A stretch of 64,000 nucleotides of DNA from CBDFKS01 sp965248905 (GTDB lineage: Bacteria > Chloroflexota > Dehalococcoidia > Lucifugimonadales > JAGWBF01), in contig CBDFKS010000007.1 of NCBI GenBank assembly GCA_965248905.1, positions 2,046,001-2,110,000 of the forward strand, given 5' to 3'. Made by a program: the position numbers and the translations under genes. Positions 16,974 to 26,700 of the stretch are shown here, one piece after another. The first letter of the stretch is position 1; the number at the start of each line of letters is the position of its first letter. A model generated the notes under the pieces. The model searched no databases, had not been told where the DNA came from, and saw only the letters and a program-made list of their open reading frames with translations.

Positions 16974-18293
16974 CTAATCGTTTTTCGACATCATCTGCCG
17001 CTGCCAGGTCATCGATGTCGTGCTGAAAGGGCTCAGCCCACCGGTCGGTGCAATCGGCTCGTAGTGTCCAGCATCTGGTTCAGTAATTTGGATGAGCTCT
17101 GTGTAGGCTCCAATGGTCAACGCATTCCAGGCCTGACCGGGGTCGTGGATACCGTCGGTTCCGTTGCTGGAGGGATACGCACTTCCTGCGTTCGAATCGG
17201 TGATATTCCCCGCGGATATCACAAACAGCCTTGGATTGGCACCTTCCCCATCTGCATCAGCAGCCAAACGATCAACCGCGGCCGACCACGCCGACGGCCG
17301 GCCACGGTCACGGTTGTCCCTAGCAGTTACGGCCATACCATAAACCCGGTGTCGATTAGGTTCGACAGTCTCCGGCCTAGCAACAGCCTCGGTCGTCAGA
17401 TAATCATGGTGTCGGGCATCATTGCCGTTTGCACCATTATCCCGTAGCAGCTTCACGGACTCGAGGCGATGGCCGATCTTGATCCGCCCAGCCGATGCCA
17501 GCGATTTCGTGAGATCACCAGCCAGGGCAAGTCCGGCCATAGATGTGCCATATCCGTCCGAATCGGCTGCACCCCATGCAGGTTCAACCGTATGCAAATC
17601 AGGATCAGCTACTGCGGGCCTCAGCAATCGGTGTCCGTTGTTGACGCCCGTATCGAGCAAGCATACGTGGGGTACTGTCTCGTCCGTTCTGGAGTATTCA
17701 GTACGGGCAAGTAGCTTGGCCAGCCATCCGGTCTGTTCGTCAGGCTGCACAGAATCGAACGACTCAGCGGTCTCCTTGGCAAGTCTGAGTTCAGCGATGC
17801 TGTTGAGAGTAATCATCGACTGCGTCATCTGGATTGAAGATCCATATACGAGAAAAACTGTGCGTTCAGGAAAGTCCAGCTCTCCCTGAGAGACTTCAAG
17901 ATTCTGCGCCTGTGCCTGACTGCGAAAACTTGCTATGGAAGCAGCGCGATCCCTCCGAACCGGCAGCCAGACTTCCCACCAGAGAGGCTCGTCGTCCTCA
18001 GTAGGGAAGACCTCGATGTCATCCGTCCATAGAGCCCGTAGGGCCGCGACACGAATCTGATGGATGGCGTCGATGAGTTTTCTATTGTCCCAAGGACGCC
18101 CAATACTGTCGCGTCTTTGTTCTAGGTAATCTCGAAGCAGGCCTTCAAAGTGTCCTAGCTTCCCATCTGGTACGAAAACGGTCGCGTAGATACGCTGCTC
18201 ATCACGGCGGACATTCAATAACTCAATTCCAGAACGCTCCCTCGCCAAGGATTCGAAGGCCAGCTGGATGTCTGGAAAGCTCTCAAACTCCAC
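16974..18293 (-). pseudogene. Subtilisin-like (S8) peptidase, inactivated and truncated
   Basis: A frame of 439 codons. N-terminal accessory region (VEFESFPDIQLAFESLARE), then the subtilase core: catalytic Asp in VCLLDTGVN, SAGN oxyanion Asn near the end. The histidine box reads DGYGTSMAGLAL where the family has GHGT: His is replaced by Tyr (TAT for CAT, 17550-17552). The frame ends at GGLSPFSTTSMTW, before the GTS.A catalytic Ser. Upstream of the GTG at 18293 the homology continues (REAQRAAGLQDRYGLQ) but the frame breaks at 18360. Two of three catalytic residues are missing, so it cannot be an active protease. This S8 subfamily usually accompanies an AAA ATPase; none is here. Confidence 0.7.
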
Positions 18294-18995
18294 CTGAAGC
18301 CCGTATCTATCTTGGAGCCCCGCAGCTCTCTGAGCCTCGCGCAGCTTCGAACTGGGGCTTCAATGCTCCTGGCTCTGCCAATTTGGCATAACTATATCCG
18401 GTTCACTGAGTCCACATATAGAAGAGGTTGTAGTTAAGGGCCCACATTTCGCTGATTTGTGTCCAGCCTACTGAGGGGGAGTTGGGTTCCTGGTAAAGTT
18501 CGAAGGGAATGCAAAAGCGGTGAAGGCCGTCTACATTCCTAATTGAACGCAATCTCACGGCACCGAAAGATGGGTTTGTGGGTTCGATGGAAAGGTTGAC
18601 GGCATTCCTGAGGAATACTACTATGGCTCTGGTTTCCTGGCGGGGGCTGCCACCCCTGAGCAAAAAAGCAAGCTGGCCCGGTCCTTATTTGACAGGTCTG
18701 GATCAAGGAGGAGCGGACTCCCTCTGAAACGCGGGCTCCTACTTCTGGTCGCGGCGAGCTGGACTAGAGCTATGGCCAACGGCCCAATGCTAGCATAAGC
18801 TTGCTGCATTCCGCCCCTCCTCCTATTGCTATCAAGGTCTATGCGAGGCACAACGGAGCCGACCTGGGAGTGATAGCCTAGTGGATTGAACCGGAGAATC
18901 CGTTATAATCCTAGAGACGGATCCTTGGCGCACATATAGCGGCCCTTTTTGTGGCCGTCTAATGTCGATACCCAATTTCGATAAAGGAGTAAGGC
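18294..18995. other. Gap with weak minus-strand open frames
   Basis: Two minus-strand frames (18403-18663, ending FELYQEPNSPSVGWTQIS and onward, and 18621-18851) overlap and could be one frameshifted gene, but I recognise no family. A good -10 box TATAAT lies at 18904-18909 with TGGATT 16 bases upstream, a plausible promoter for the CMD gene, followed by a CGGCC/GGCCG hairpin in the leader. Confidence 0.35.
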
Positions 18996-19553
18996 ATGGC
19001 CCGTGTACCTATAGCAACCCAGGACAGTGTCCCGACAGGCCAGGTAGCTGCCTTCCAGGAGGTAGTGCAACAACGGGGAGGGGTGCCCGCCAGCGGCCCG
19101 ATCTCTATAATGATCAATGTTCCGGAGATCGCGAAGCGGGGAGCGCACCTGTCGGACTACCTGAGAAAAGAGTCCAGCCTCTCGTCAAGAATCCAGGAGT
19201 TGGCGATGCTGGTCACAGCCCGGGAACTCGACTGCCAGTACATCTGGAATGCCCACGCCGCCTCGGGACGCTCTGCTGGCTTGGCGAACGAGACCGTCGA
19301 CCACCTGCGGGAGCGGCAGGAGCTGCCGAGCCTGGCCCCGGACGAGGCCGCTGTGGTGAACTTTGGCCGAGAGTTCTTTCGCACTCACCGAGTCAGTCCC
19401 TCCAGCTTTGAGGCTGCCCTCACCCAGTTTGGCATACAGGGTGTTACGGAGCTAACCAACCTGATGGGATACTATGCCATGCTGGCCTTCAACATCAACG
19501 CCTTCGAGGTGGACCTGCCAACGGAGAGAACTGAGCCCGTTTTGCCGGTTTAG
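18996..19553 (+). CDS. Carboxymuconolactone decarboxylase (CMD) family protein
   Basis: A 185-residue protein of the CMD/AhpD superfamily: LSSRIQELAMLVTARELDCQYIWNAHAASGRSAGL. The family reaction centre is E..C..C...H; here one Cys and the His remain (C.. ...H) and the second Cys is Tyr/Ile, so classical AhpD disulfide chemistry is unlikely. Many such proteins in Chloroflexota are unassigned. AAAGGAG lies 8 bases before the ATG. The gene ends directly against an IS1380 relic, so its original downstream context is lost. Confidence 0.82.
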   Translation: MARVPIATQDSVPTGQVAAFQEVVQQRGGVPASGPISIMINVPEIAKRGAHLSDYLRKESSLSSRIQELAMLVTARELDCQYIWNAHAASGRSAGLANETVDHLRERQELPSLAPDEAAVVNFGREFFRTHRVSPSSFEAALTQFGIQGVTELTNLMGYYAMLAFNINAFEVDLPTERTEPVLPV

Positions 19554-19890
19554 GGGACCGGCAAGAAGGGGCAGCCTACAACGGCCACTTTGGTTCTGTC
19601 CGTTATCAGCCCATCTTTGTCTTCAACCGGTTCGGGGCCTGGGAAGGGGAGAATCTCAGCGCAGGGAACCTCCGTAGCGCCCACGACCGGCAGGAAGTGC
19701 TGGAGCCCATCGTGGCCCGCTATGAACGGGCCGGGGTGCGCCGGTACTTCCAGGCGGATGCAGCCTTTGCCAAGCCCGAGGTGTACGAGTACCCGGAGTC
19801 AGGGGACACTGGCTACGCTATGCGGCTTCTGGCCATCGATGTATTACAACGAAACATCCGGCACCTACTGAAGCGGTCCGTAGTCAGGCC
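19554..19890 (+). pseudogene. IS1380-family transposase fragment
   Basis: Immediately after the CMD stop a frame reads DRQEGAAYNGHFGSVRYQP, FNRFGAWEGENLSAGN and YFQADAAFAKPEVYEYPE, the central catalytic part of IS1380-type transposases (Asp in FQADAAFAKPE). Neither the start nor the C-terminal third is present. It is a different lineage from the GC-rich IS1380 copy at 59.6-60.9 kb. Confidence 0.75.
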
Positions 19891-20004
19891 CACTCTGGTC
19901 ATGGCTAGAGGAGTGAATCACGGATCAGGGAACCAGTCCCAATGGGCCTGGTGTGAACGACCTTAAGCGCAGGAGCGCTAATCGTGGTCCTGATCCGGCC
20001 TTTA

Positions 20005-20925
20005 TCAGAAGCCCAGCTTCTTCAGCTCCTCCTGGACCTCTTTCGCCTGGTTGATGGTCGACTGGAGCGCGTTGGTGACCGCGCTGACTCTGGCATCAAG
20101 GTTGTCCGCTTTCAACGCAGCCAACTCCATCCTGGTGCGATGGAGGGATGCTTCACAGCTATCAGACCGGTGCAGCAATTCGTCCACCCGCAAGCTCTGT
20201 TGCTGGATCAGGCTTAGGCGCTCCCTGTGGGAAGCAACTGTGGCTTTCAGGATGCTTAACCGCTCGTTCTGGGTATCATCCTTCTCCATAACGCCGATCT
20301 GGCTCTCAAGATCAGCCGCTTCTTCCTCTAGTTTCTGATTGTTGGGCGAGCGAATCTCCCTCATTAGGTCAAGACAACCGGCGAGCACACCCAGGCCCTG
20401 GCGATAGGTCTCTTCAGCTAGAGCAGGGATATGGGCCACCGCCAGGGGGTCGGTCTGACTCCCTCGGTCCAAGACGGGTTGTAGCTGCTCGTATTCGTGG
20501 ACCAACTCCTGTAAAGCTTTGAGTCCTTCGGCCAAGTTGACCCTAGAGAATCCGGTCTGGATATCATCTTTCAACCGCTGGAGCTCCGTTTGTCCGTGTT
20601 GGCCCGCCTCCTGGTCCTGGCGCTCCAACAGTTCCTGGGTCCTCCTCTCATATTCCCGGTCATATAGAAGGAAGTATCGCCAGAAGAAAGAACCCACGGT
20701 TGCGATTGCCGATATGATGAGCAATATGAAAACCCATGGAGGTCCAAGGAGCCCAATGATAAGAAACAGGATCGACAGAATAAGTGAAACGACGGTTGCC
20801 GGATGCCTGAAAGCAGCTCGGCGTATATCCTTCTTGATAGCTGCTTCGGATAAGCTTTCAATGGCCGAGTTACGAAGATCGTTTCGATCTTTTCTCCCGG
20901 ATCTTCTACTACCTCTCATGCTCAC
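20005..20925 (-). CDS. Membrane-anchored coiled-coil protein, module B copy
   Basis: A 306-residue paralogue of the protein at 14465-15394. Basic N-terminus (MRGSRRSGRKDR), two transmembrane helices near 46-66 and 68-88 (VVSLILSILFLIIGLLG; VFILLIISAIATVGS), then a long coiled coil ending KEVQEELKKLGF. Shared segments include DPLA..  .PALAEETYRQGLGVL and CEASLHRTRMELAALK. It is probably a membrane scaffold that works with the TelA-family protein encoded at 33819. A strong minus-strand promoter sits 75 bases upstream (21000-21028). It diverges from the transglutaminase-like gene. Confidence 0.75.
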   Translation of the reverse strand: MSMRGSRRSGRKDRNDLRNSAIESLSEAAIKKDIRRAAFRHPATVVSLILSILFLIIGLLGPPWVFILLIISAIATVGSFFWRYFLLYDREYERRTQELLERQDQEAGQHGQTELQRLKDDIQTGFSRVNLAEGLKALQELVHEYEQLQPVLDRGSQTDPLAVAHIPALAEETYRQGLGVLAGCLDLMREIRSPNNQKLEEEAADLESQIGVMEKDDTQNERLSILKATVASHRERLSLIQQQSLRVDELLHRSDSCEASLHRTRMELAALKADNLDARVSAVTNALQSTINQAKEVQEELKKLGF

Positions 20926-20999
20926 CTCAGGCTAGATTCGGTGGAACTCTTTCGATGGTAGGTTGAATTAAGCTATAATCCATTTAAGCTCTTGATACC

Positions 21000-21028
21000 A
21001 TATAAACCCTCGGCCGTCCTGTTGTCAA
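21000..21028 (-). promoter_or_regulatory. Sigma-70-type promoter for the coiled-coil gene
   Basis: On the minus strand TTGACA (21028-21023), 17-bp spacer, TTATAT (21005-21000). Perfect -35 and ideal spacing. It would start transcription near 20993, giving a ~70-base leader before the gene at 20925. Confidence 0.65.
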
Positions 21029-21172
21029 ATTTATGGGAGCTTCGGTTGGACTTTCTGGGACGCATCGATTCCTCCACCTACACTAGTTTTCCGCTGGCAA
21101 TGGCGTCCAATGTCCGATCCGCTGCTGAAATAGCATTTCTGACCTAGGTGTACCTGCCTACCTATCGTTAAT

Positions 21173-22564
21173 ATGGATGAGACCCGACAATACCTCCTAC
21201 AATTCTCCGATTCCCTGCTGGGAAGGAAGTGCATTCTCCGCATCGAAATAGAAGAAACCCTACTACTCCTCAAGCACCTGCTGGAGAAATATCTCAAGAA
21301 CCCTCCTGTCGAGCGATTACTAGAAGAGGGGAGGATCACGCAAGACTCTGTAGAGACCCTGTCGGACATTCAAGAGTTTGTCTATATGGTAGCCGATGAT
21401 GGCCGGCTGGGCGATATTTTCGCGGGAATCATATTCAAGCAAGGTAGGCGGCCCATCGATTTGGACAGCACTCCCTTCCTGGAGCAGGCCGTGGTGGGAG
21501 ATATCCCCGTCCTGGTGATGGATCTGCATATAGACCGAACGAACGCGGGGTACGATCGAAATTGGACAGGATTCCACAGAAGACGTTGGCTGAGGCGCCA
21601 CGACATTTATTCCGATTTTGTGATGTCCACCCTGGAAAGAGAAAGTGACCGCGAGCAAGCACAAGAAATCCTGGAGCTGTCTTCCAGCGACCAGAAAATG
21701 ACGTTAGTCCAAGTCCTTGCTCAAAGGATCTGGGAAAGCGACTTCGAGAGCTACTCCCGATTCACCGGTCGCAAGCTAGCCCAAAAGACGGGCGATGAGA
21801 CGGTTCGTAACATCATGGAGGGGGCAGGCGGAATTTGCTCCGAAAAGGTCCAGGCATTGAAGTTCATCACCGATCATTTTGGGATAGCTTCGGAGTACCT
21901 ATTTGCCGGCGTAGATGCTGTAGGGCAGATCCCGGAAGAGAAGCTCAGGGAGCTGCTTGACACCTTCGATTTCAGATTCTCAAAGCGATACATGCGCTAC
22001 TGGCAACATACGGCACTTCTCTATAACATCGACGGCACATCGATCTTAGTCGATGCCACTAACGGGAATATTCCCCTCCTGTTCCTCACCGATGGTGCCG
22101 CCGATAGGCTACTTGCACATGACGACAAACAGCCCGTCCGGGTAAAGATGGTCGATAGCTACGAGGATTTCTATTACCACAGGGTGAGCCAGGATATACC
22201 CGAGAACTTTTTTTTCGCTATGGAAACCTGGATCGAACATATGGATCTGATCCAGGTGTTCGAAAACGAGTTGGGCCTTTACCTTTCCAAGGATTTCTAT
22301 GTGACGCCGATCGTGTATAAGGATTCCAGGGAGTTGAATAAGCTGAAAGGCGAATATGCGCAGGTTTGCAACGATGCTTGCCTCGCCTACTCTATTACCG
22401 ATGACTGGACCCTGGACTCCCCATTAGGTGAGCGATTTGCCACGAAGGTTCCCATGGCCAGCGAGAAGGTTATACTTTCCAAAGAGCACTTGCTGCAACG
22501 CTACGATGAGTGGGATGGGCCGGGACATGAGGCCACTCTTCTCGTAATTCAGCTTAGCAACTAA
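21173..22564 (+). CDS. Unknown protein with transglutaminase-like Cys-His-Asp triad
   Basis: A 463-residue protein of no family I can name. Residues ~215-300 show the order expected of a transglutaminase/papain-like core: Cys222 in GGICSEKVQALKFI at the start of a helix, His279 in YWQHTALL, Asp294 in ILVDATNG, with beta-strands around His and Asp. The N-terminal ~110 residues are helical and charged (RIEIEETLLLLKHLLEKYLK). The C-terminal part has aromatic, acidic segments. No signal peptide or TM segment is seen, so it is cytoplasmic or membrane-peripheral. It is the first gene of a plus-strand series followed by a potassium channel and a SecA-like ATPase. Possible roles are a cysteine peptidase or amide-transferase; this is inference. 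Confidence 0.6.
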   Translation: MDETRQYLLQFSDSLLGRKCILRIEIEETLLLLKHLLEKYLKNPPVERLLEEGRITQDSVETLSDIQEFVYMVADDGRLGDIFAGIIFKQGRRPIDLDSTPFLEQAVVGDIPVLVMDLHIDRTNAGYDRNWTGFHRRRWLRRHDIYSDFVMSTLERESDREQAQEILELSSSDQKMTLVQVLAQRIWESDFESYSRFTGRKLAQKTGDETVRNIMEGAGGICSEKVQALKFITDHFGIASEYLFAGVDAVGQIPEEKLRELLDTFDFRFSKRYMRYWQHTALLYNIDGTSILVDATNGNIPLLFLTDGAADRLLAHDDKQPVRVKMVDSYEDFYYHRVSQDIPENFFFAMETWIEHMDLIQVFENELGLYLSKDFYVTPIVYKDSRELNKLKGEYAQVCNDACLAYSITDDWTLDSPLGERFATKVPMASEKVILSKEHLLQRYDEWDGPGHEATLLVIQLSN

Positions 22565-22627
22565 CCCGGGGGAAATCGAGATGTCGGAGGAGGATCTGCC
22601 GGCCTCGTTATTCTGACCTGCAGTTGG

Positions 22628-23707
22628 ATGGTGATGTTTTACCAGCTTACCAGAATAGTTCGCACCTTACGACGCAAGAGGGCGGTGGGGCTCGGCCTGC
22701 TGATGGCCTTAGCGGGCATGAGCGTAGTTGGAAACACCGTAACATTCTTCGTGTTCGAACGCCTGGAGGACCTAGAAGGCCCTGATCCGACCATCTTCGA
22801 TAGCCTCTGGTACAGTATCGTGTCCATCACTACCATCGGGTATGGTGATTTATCCGCCGAGTCACTGGGCGCCAGGCTTGGGACAATCTTCTTCATCGTG
22901 ATCGCAGGGCTCACCACCTTTACCGCCGCCGCGGGCATCCTGGTGGACTGGATCATGGAAATTCAATATAGGGAGAGAACAGGCATGGGAACCGTTCATG
23001 CGAAAGATCATCTGTTGATCATCAATTTCCCCAGTGAACCAAGGGTACGGGAAATAGTGGAGGAGTTCAGGCAAGACTCCCAGCATAGACGCGACGACAT
23101 AGCCATCCTGACCGACCAGATCGAAACCCTTCCTGGGACGTTTCCCGACCTGCTCTTCGTGCGTGGGTCGCCCCTGGAGGAGGAGAGCTACCGTCGGGCC
23201 AGGATCGAGGATGCGAAGCAAGCGATCGTTCTGAGCACCCGCTACGATGATCCCCATAGCGATAGTGTGGTTGCCTCCATAGTGTACATGATCGAGCATT
23301 TGAACCCGAAGACAAGGGTAGTTGCCGAATGCCTCAGCGAAAAGCACACCGTTCTGTTTGCCGGAGCGAAGAACGTTTCCTTGGTCCACACGCTACACCT
23401 GTCCAATAATCTTCTTGTGCAGGAAGCCCAGGACCAGGGGGTGAGTTTGCTGACCCGCGCCGTAACCAGCAATCGTATCGATGGTACGCTGGTCAGCACC
23501 AGGGTGGAAGACAACTCCGCCGGTTCAGTAATTTACATTGAGGCTGCCAAGAAGCTGCTGGACAAAGGAATCAATTTGATAGGTGTGATAAGGGATGGAA
23601 ATGTACATTGTAACTTCGGAACCCTGGCTCTGGCACAGAACGACTCGCTGGTGTATATTGGTAGTGGTCGGCTAACGTGGGAATCTTTGCGACCGCTATT
23701 GGATTAA
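22628..23707 (+). CDS. Two-TM potassium channel with RCK-like (TrkA-N) domain
   Basis: A 359-residue ion channel. A first TM helix is at ~20-43, a pore loop with selectivity filter TTIGYGD at 68-74, and a second TM at ~86-108. A cytoplasmic domain of TrkA-N/RCK type follows (HLLIINFPSEPRVREIVEEF, then KQAIVLSTRYDDPHSDSVVA and NPKTRVVAECLSEKH). The usual glycine-rich GxGxxG nucleotide loop is replaced by NFPSEPRV, so NAD binding may be lost or altered. The layout is like MthK/Kch. It lies 63 bases after the transglutaminase-like gene and 58 bases before the SecA-like gene, probably one operon. Confidence 0.85.
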   Translation: MVMFYQLTRIVRTLRRKRAVGLGLLMALAGMSVVGNTVTFFVFERLEDLEGPDPTIFDSLWYSIVSITTIGYGDLSAESLGARLGTIFFIVIAGLTTFTAAAGILVDWIMEIQYRERTGMGTVHAKDHLLIINFPSEPRVREIVEEFRQDSQHRRDDIAILTDQIETLPGTFPDLLFVRGSPLEEESYRRARIEDAKQAIVLSTRYDDPHSDSVVASIVYMIEHLNPKTRVVAECLSEKHTVLFAGAKNVSLVHTLHLSNNLLVQEAQDQGVSLLTRAVTSNRIDGTLVSTRVEDNSAGSVIYIEAAKKLLDKGINLIGVIRDGNVHCNFGTLALAQNDSLVYIGSGRLTWESLRPLLD

Positions 23708-23765
23708 CCTAAGACTCCGCTCATGGCCATGGTCACTCTCCGTCGTCATAGTTACTCTGCCTTCA

Positions 23766-26700
23766 ATGAACTCACCCATGATCCGAAAGTCGTCCGGACA
23801 CACTTGGGATAAACCCTCAACCTTGAAAAAGGTGATGAGGTCTGGTGTGCTGGACATGATTCGGGGTCAGAATTTCACTGGATACTCCGATGCCGGTCTT
23901 CTAGATGCCTTCCGCGCTCTAGCACCTCCGGACCAACTCTCATCAACCGCAGACATCCTTCCCGCGGCGTATGGATTGCTGGCCGAGGCGATAGACAGGC
24001 GTCTGGGGGCGTGGCGGATTTTCGGGGACCGGCTGAACGAACCCAACCTGGAGCGGTGTAAGGCCATAGCAGCACGGGTCTTGAACTCCAGCGAATACCT
24101 GACTCGCAAAGATACATATGTAGACGATGTGTTCCTCGAGAGCTCAGGGTTCGCCGACAGCCTTGCAGCCTCTTCAGCCGACATGAACCTGGATAGAGAC
24201 GATCAGACCATCATCAGGACCCTGGTCTACGTATCGGAAAAGGCTGTGACCAGGCGCCGGCCGGATATCCTGCTGCCCGCAGAGTTCTATTTGGCATTGG
24301 CAAGAAAGGACCATGGGAAAGTTGCATCTCTGCATGTCACCGACGAGCAAGTTCTAGCCGGGATCATGCTGTATCAGGGCAACGTGGTCGAGTTGAACTC
24401 TGGAGAGGGAAAGACCATCGCAGCAGCCTTCCCCGCAGCCCTCCACGCCCTATCGGGCAGGTCGGTTCATATAATAACCGCCAATGATTATCTGGCAGCC
24501 AGGGATTGCCAGTTACTGGAGCCAGTCTACCGGTCGCTGGGTCTTACGGCAGATGTGGTCCTGAGCTACCTGAGCGATGAGGAGCGGAAGGATGCTTATA
24601 CCAAAAAGGTGGTCTACGGCACGTTACGAGAGTTCGGGTTCGATTTCCTTCGAGATAACCTCAAGACGTCGCCAGAGGACCTAATTCAGGGAAAGCTGGA
24701 GGTGGCCATCGTCGACGAGGTAGATCATGCCCTCATCGATGAAGCAAGTACACCGATGATCATCGGAGGGATGCCAACCGGAACTGGGAGGACCCTTGCG
24801 AGGGTCCGGAAATCCGTCGAAGATCTTATTGCTCGCCAGAACGTAGTGACCCTTGGCCTGGCAGAGCAGTTGAATGACATAGGCCACAACTCAACGGACC
24901 AGGATATCCTCCTAGCGAAGCTAATGATGGGGCGGCCGGACCATCCCTCCCTGAAGCAACACCAGGGTGATAATCCAGTTCAGCATAAGCGAGCGCGAAG
25001 GTTAGCCGATCGGGAAAAGGACGACTACCCCAATTCGGTCCTCGCCACAGGACTGCTATATATCATCGATCCGCAGAACCGGTACGTTACGTTGACCGAG
25101 GCAGGACAAGAGCTACTGGAGGCACTCCTGGGCATCTTCTTTGACGCTGGGTCTCTAGAGCAGCGTATCTCCTCGGTGACAAAAGACAGCAATCTCTCCC
25201 TGGGGGAGAGAAGAAAAGCTCGGGCCAAGCTGACCCGCCGGCTGCTTCGGCAATATAGCCTTGGCAACCAAGTCTACCAGATGCTGAGGGCGTGCCTTCT
25301 ATTGACAAAGGATGCCGACTACCTGGTCAGCGAAGATACGGTGGTGCTCATAGATCGGTGCACCGGCCGTCCGCGCCCCGATAGTCGCTACCAGCAAGGA
25401 CTTCAGGCTGCCTTGGAGGCAAAGGAAGGTGTGACGGTACATCCTGATTCTGAGGTGCTAGCCCAGATCTCCGTACAAAGTTACGTGTCCCAGTATTGGA
25501 AAGTCTCCGGGATGACGGGCACAGCCCAGACCTCGCGGGACGAGTTTCTGGAGATGTACGGCCTGGATGTTCAGATTCTGCCACCTACCCAGCCCTCTGT
25601 GCGCGTGGACTCCGGTTTTAGAGTCTACGCAGCCCGCGACTGCAAGCTCGCTGCGGTGGTCGACGAGGTCGAAGCCTGCCGCCGTGTAGGGCGTCCCGTC
25701 CTGGTTGCTACTCCAACCATCGAGCAATCGGAAGAAATTAGCCACCTGCTGACCGGGCGTGGTGTGCCCCACAATCTTCTGAACGCCGTAAGCAGCCATG
25801 ATGAGGCCCGGATTGTTAAGGAGGCTGGGAACTTCGGATCTGTTACCGTTGCCACCAATATGGCTGGGAGGGGCACAGACATTGTCCTGGAGGCAAACCT
25901 GTCTGGCCTGGTTGCTGGTAGATACAGAGACCTGGTTCAGCAGCTCCTTTCGGAAGGCGCCTCTTGCGTAACGCTGAACTGCAACACCAAGAGGGAAGCC
26001 GACATCCTGTGGGACGAACTTTCGAGGAACGGTGCCTTTGCCGCTACGATGGACTATGAGGATAACCTCGAACGGATTCGCTTGACCCCCAATCCAGCAT
26101 CTCAGGGAGATGGGGAGCCTATCGCCCTGGACTTTGGTCTGGGTTTGTACGTGATTGGCATCGAGCTTAGCCAATCGGCGAGGATCGACCTTCAGCTCAA
26201 AGGGAGGAGCGGAAGGCAGGGCGAGTTCGGCCTGACCCGGTTTTTTCTATCCTTTGAGGACCAGTTCTTCGCCCACTGGGCTGCTGACCTTGTGTGTCCG
26301 TCAAAGGGCGGGGAAAAGGACCCGGCTGGCAGGGACTTCTTTGAAGGACGGGATATGGCCCGGCTCCTCAAGGAAGCTCAAGGGACGATCGAAGGAGAGG
26401 CTGAAGCTCTTCGCCGATACGTTAGGGACTATGGTAGTGTTCTTGACGCCCACACCCTACTCTACTACCGGATGCGTCGCGAGGTGATGGCCTCTCAATC
26501 GTTCCGTGACGAAACTTTGAAAATGGCGGGGCACAACGCTCGGTACGTGGTGCACCACCACTTTCCCGAGGAGATCGTGGCAGACTATGGTCTGAGATTC
26601 GACCAAATGGCCGAGGTGTTACAAGAAGACTATGGAATAGATTGCTCAGGTCTGAGAGGCTACGACCGGGATTCGTTGACCAAGGGCATCGATGACCTGC

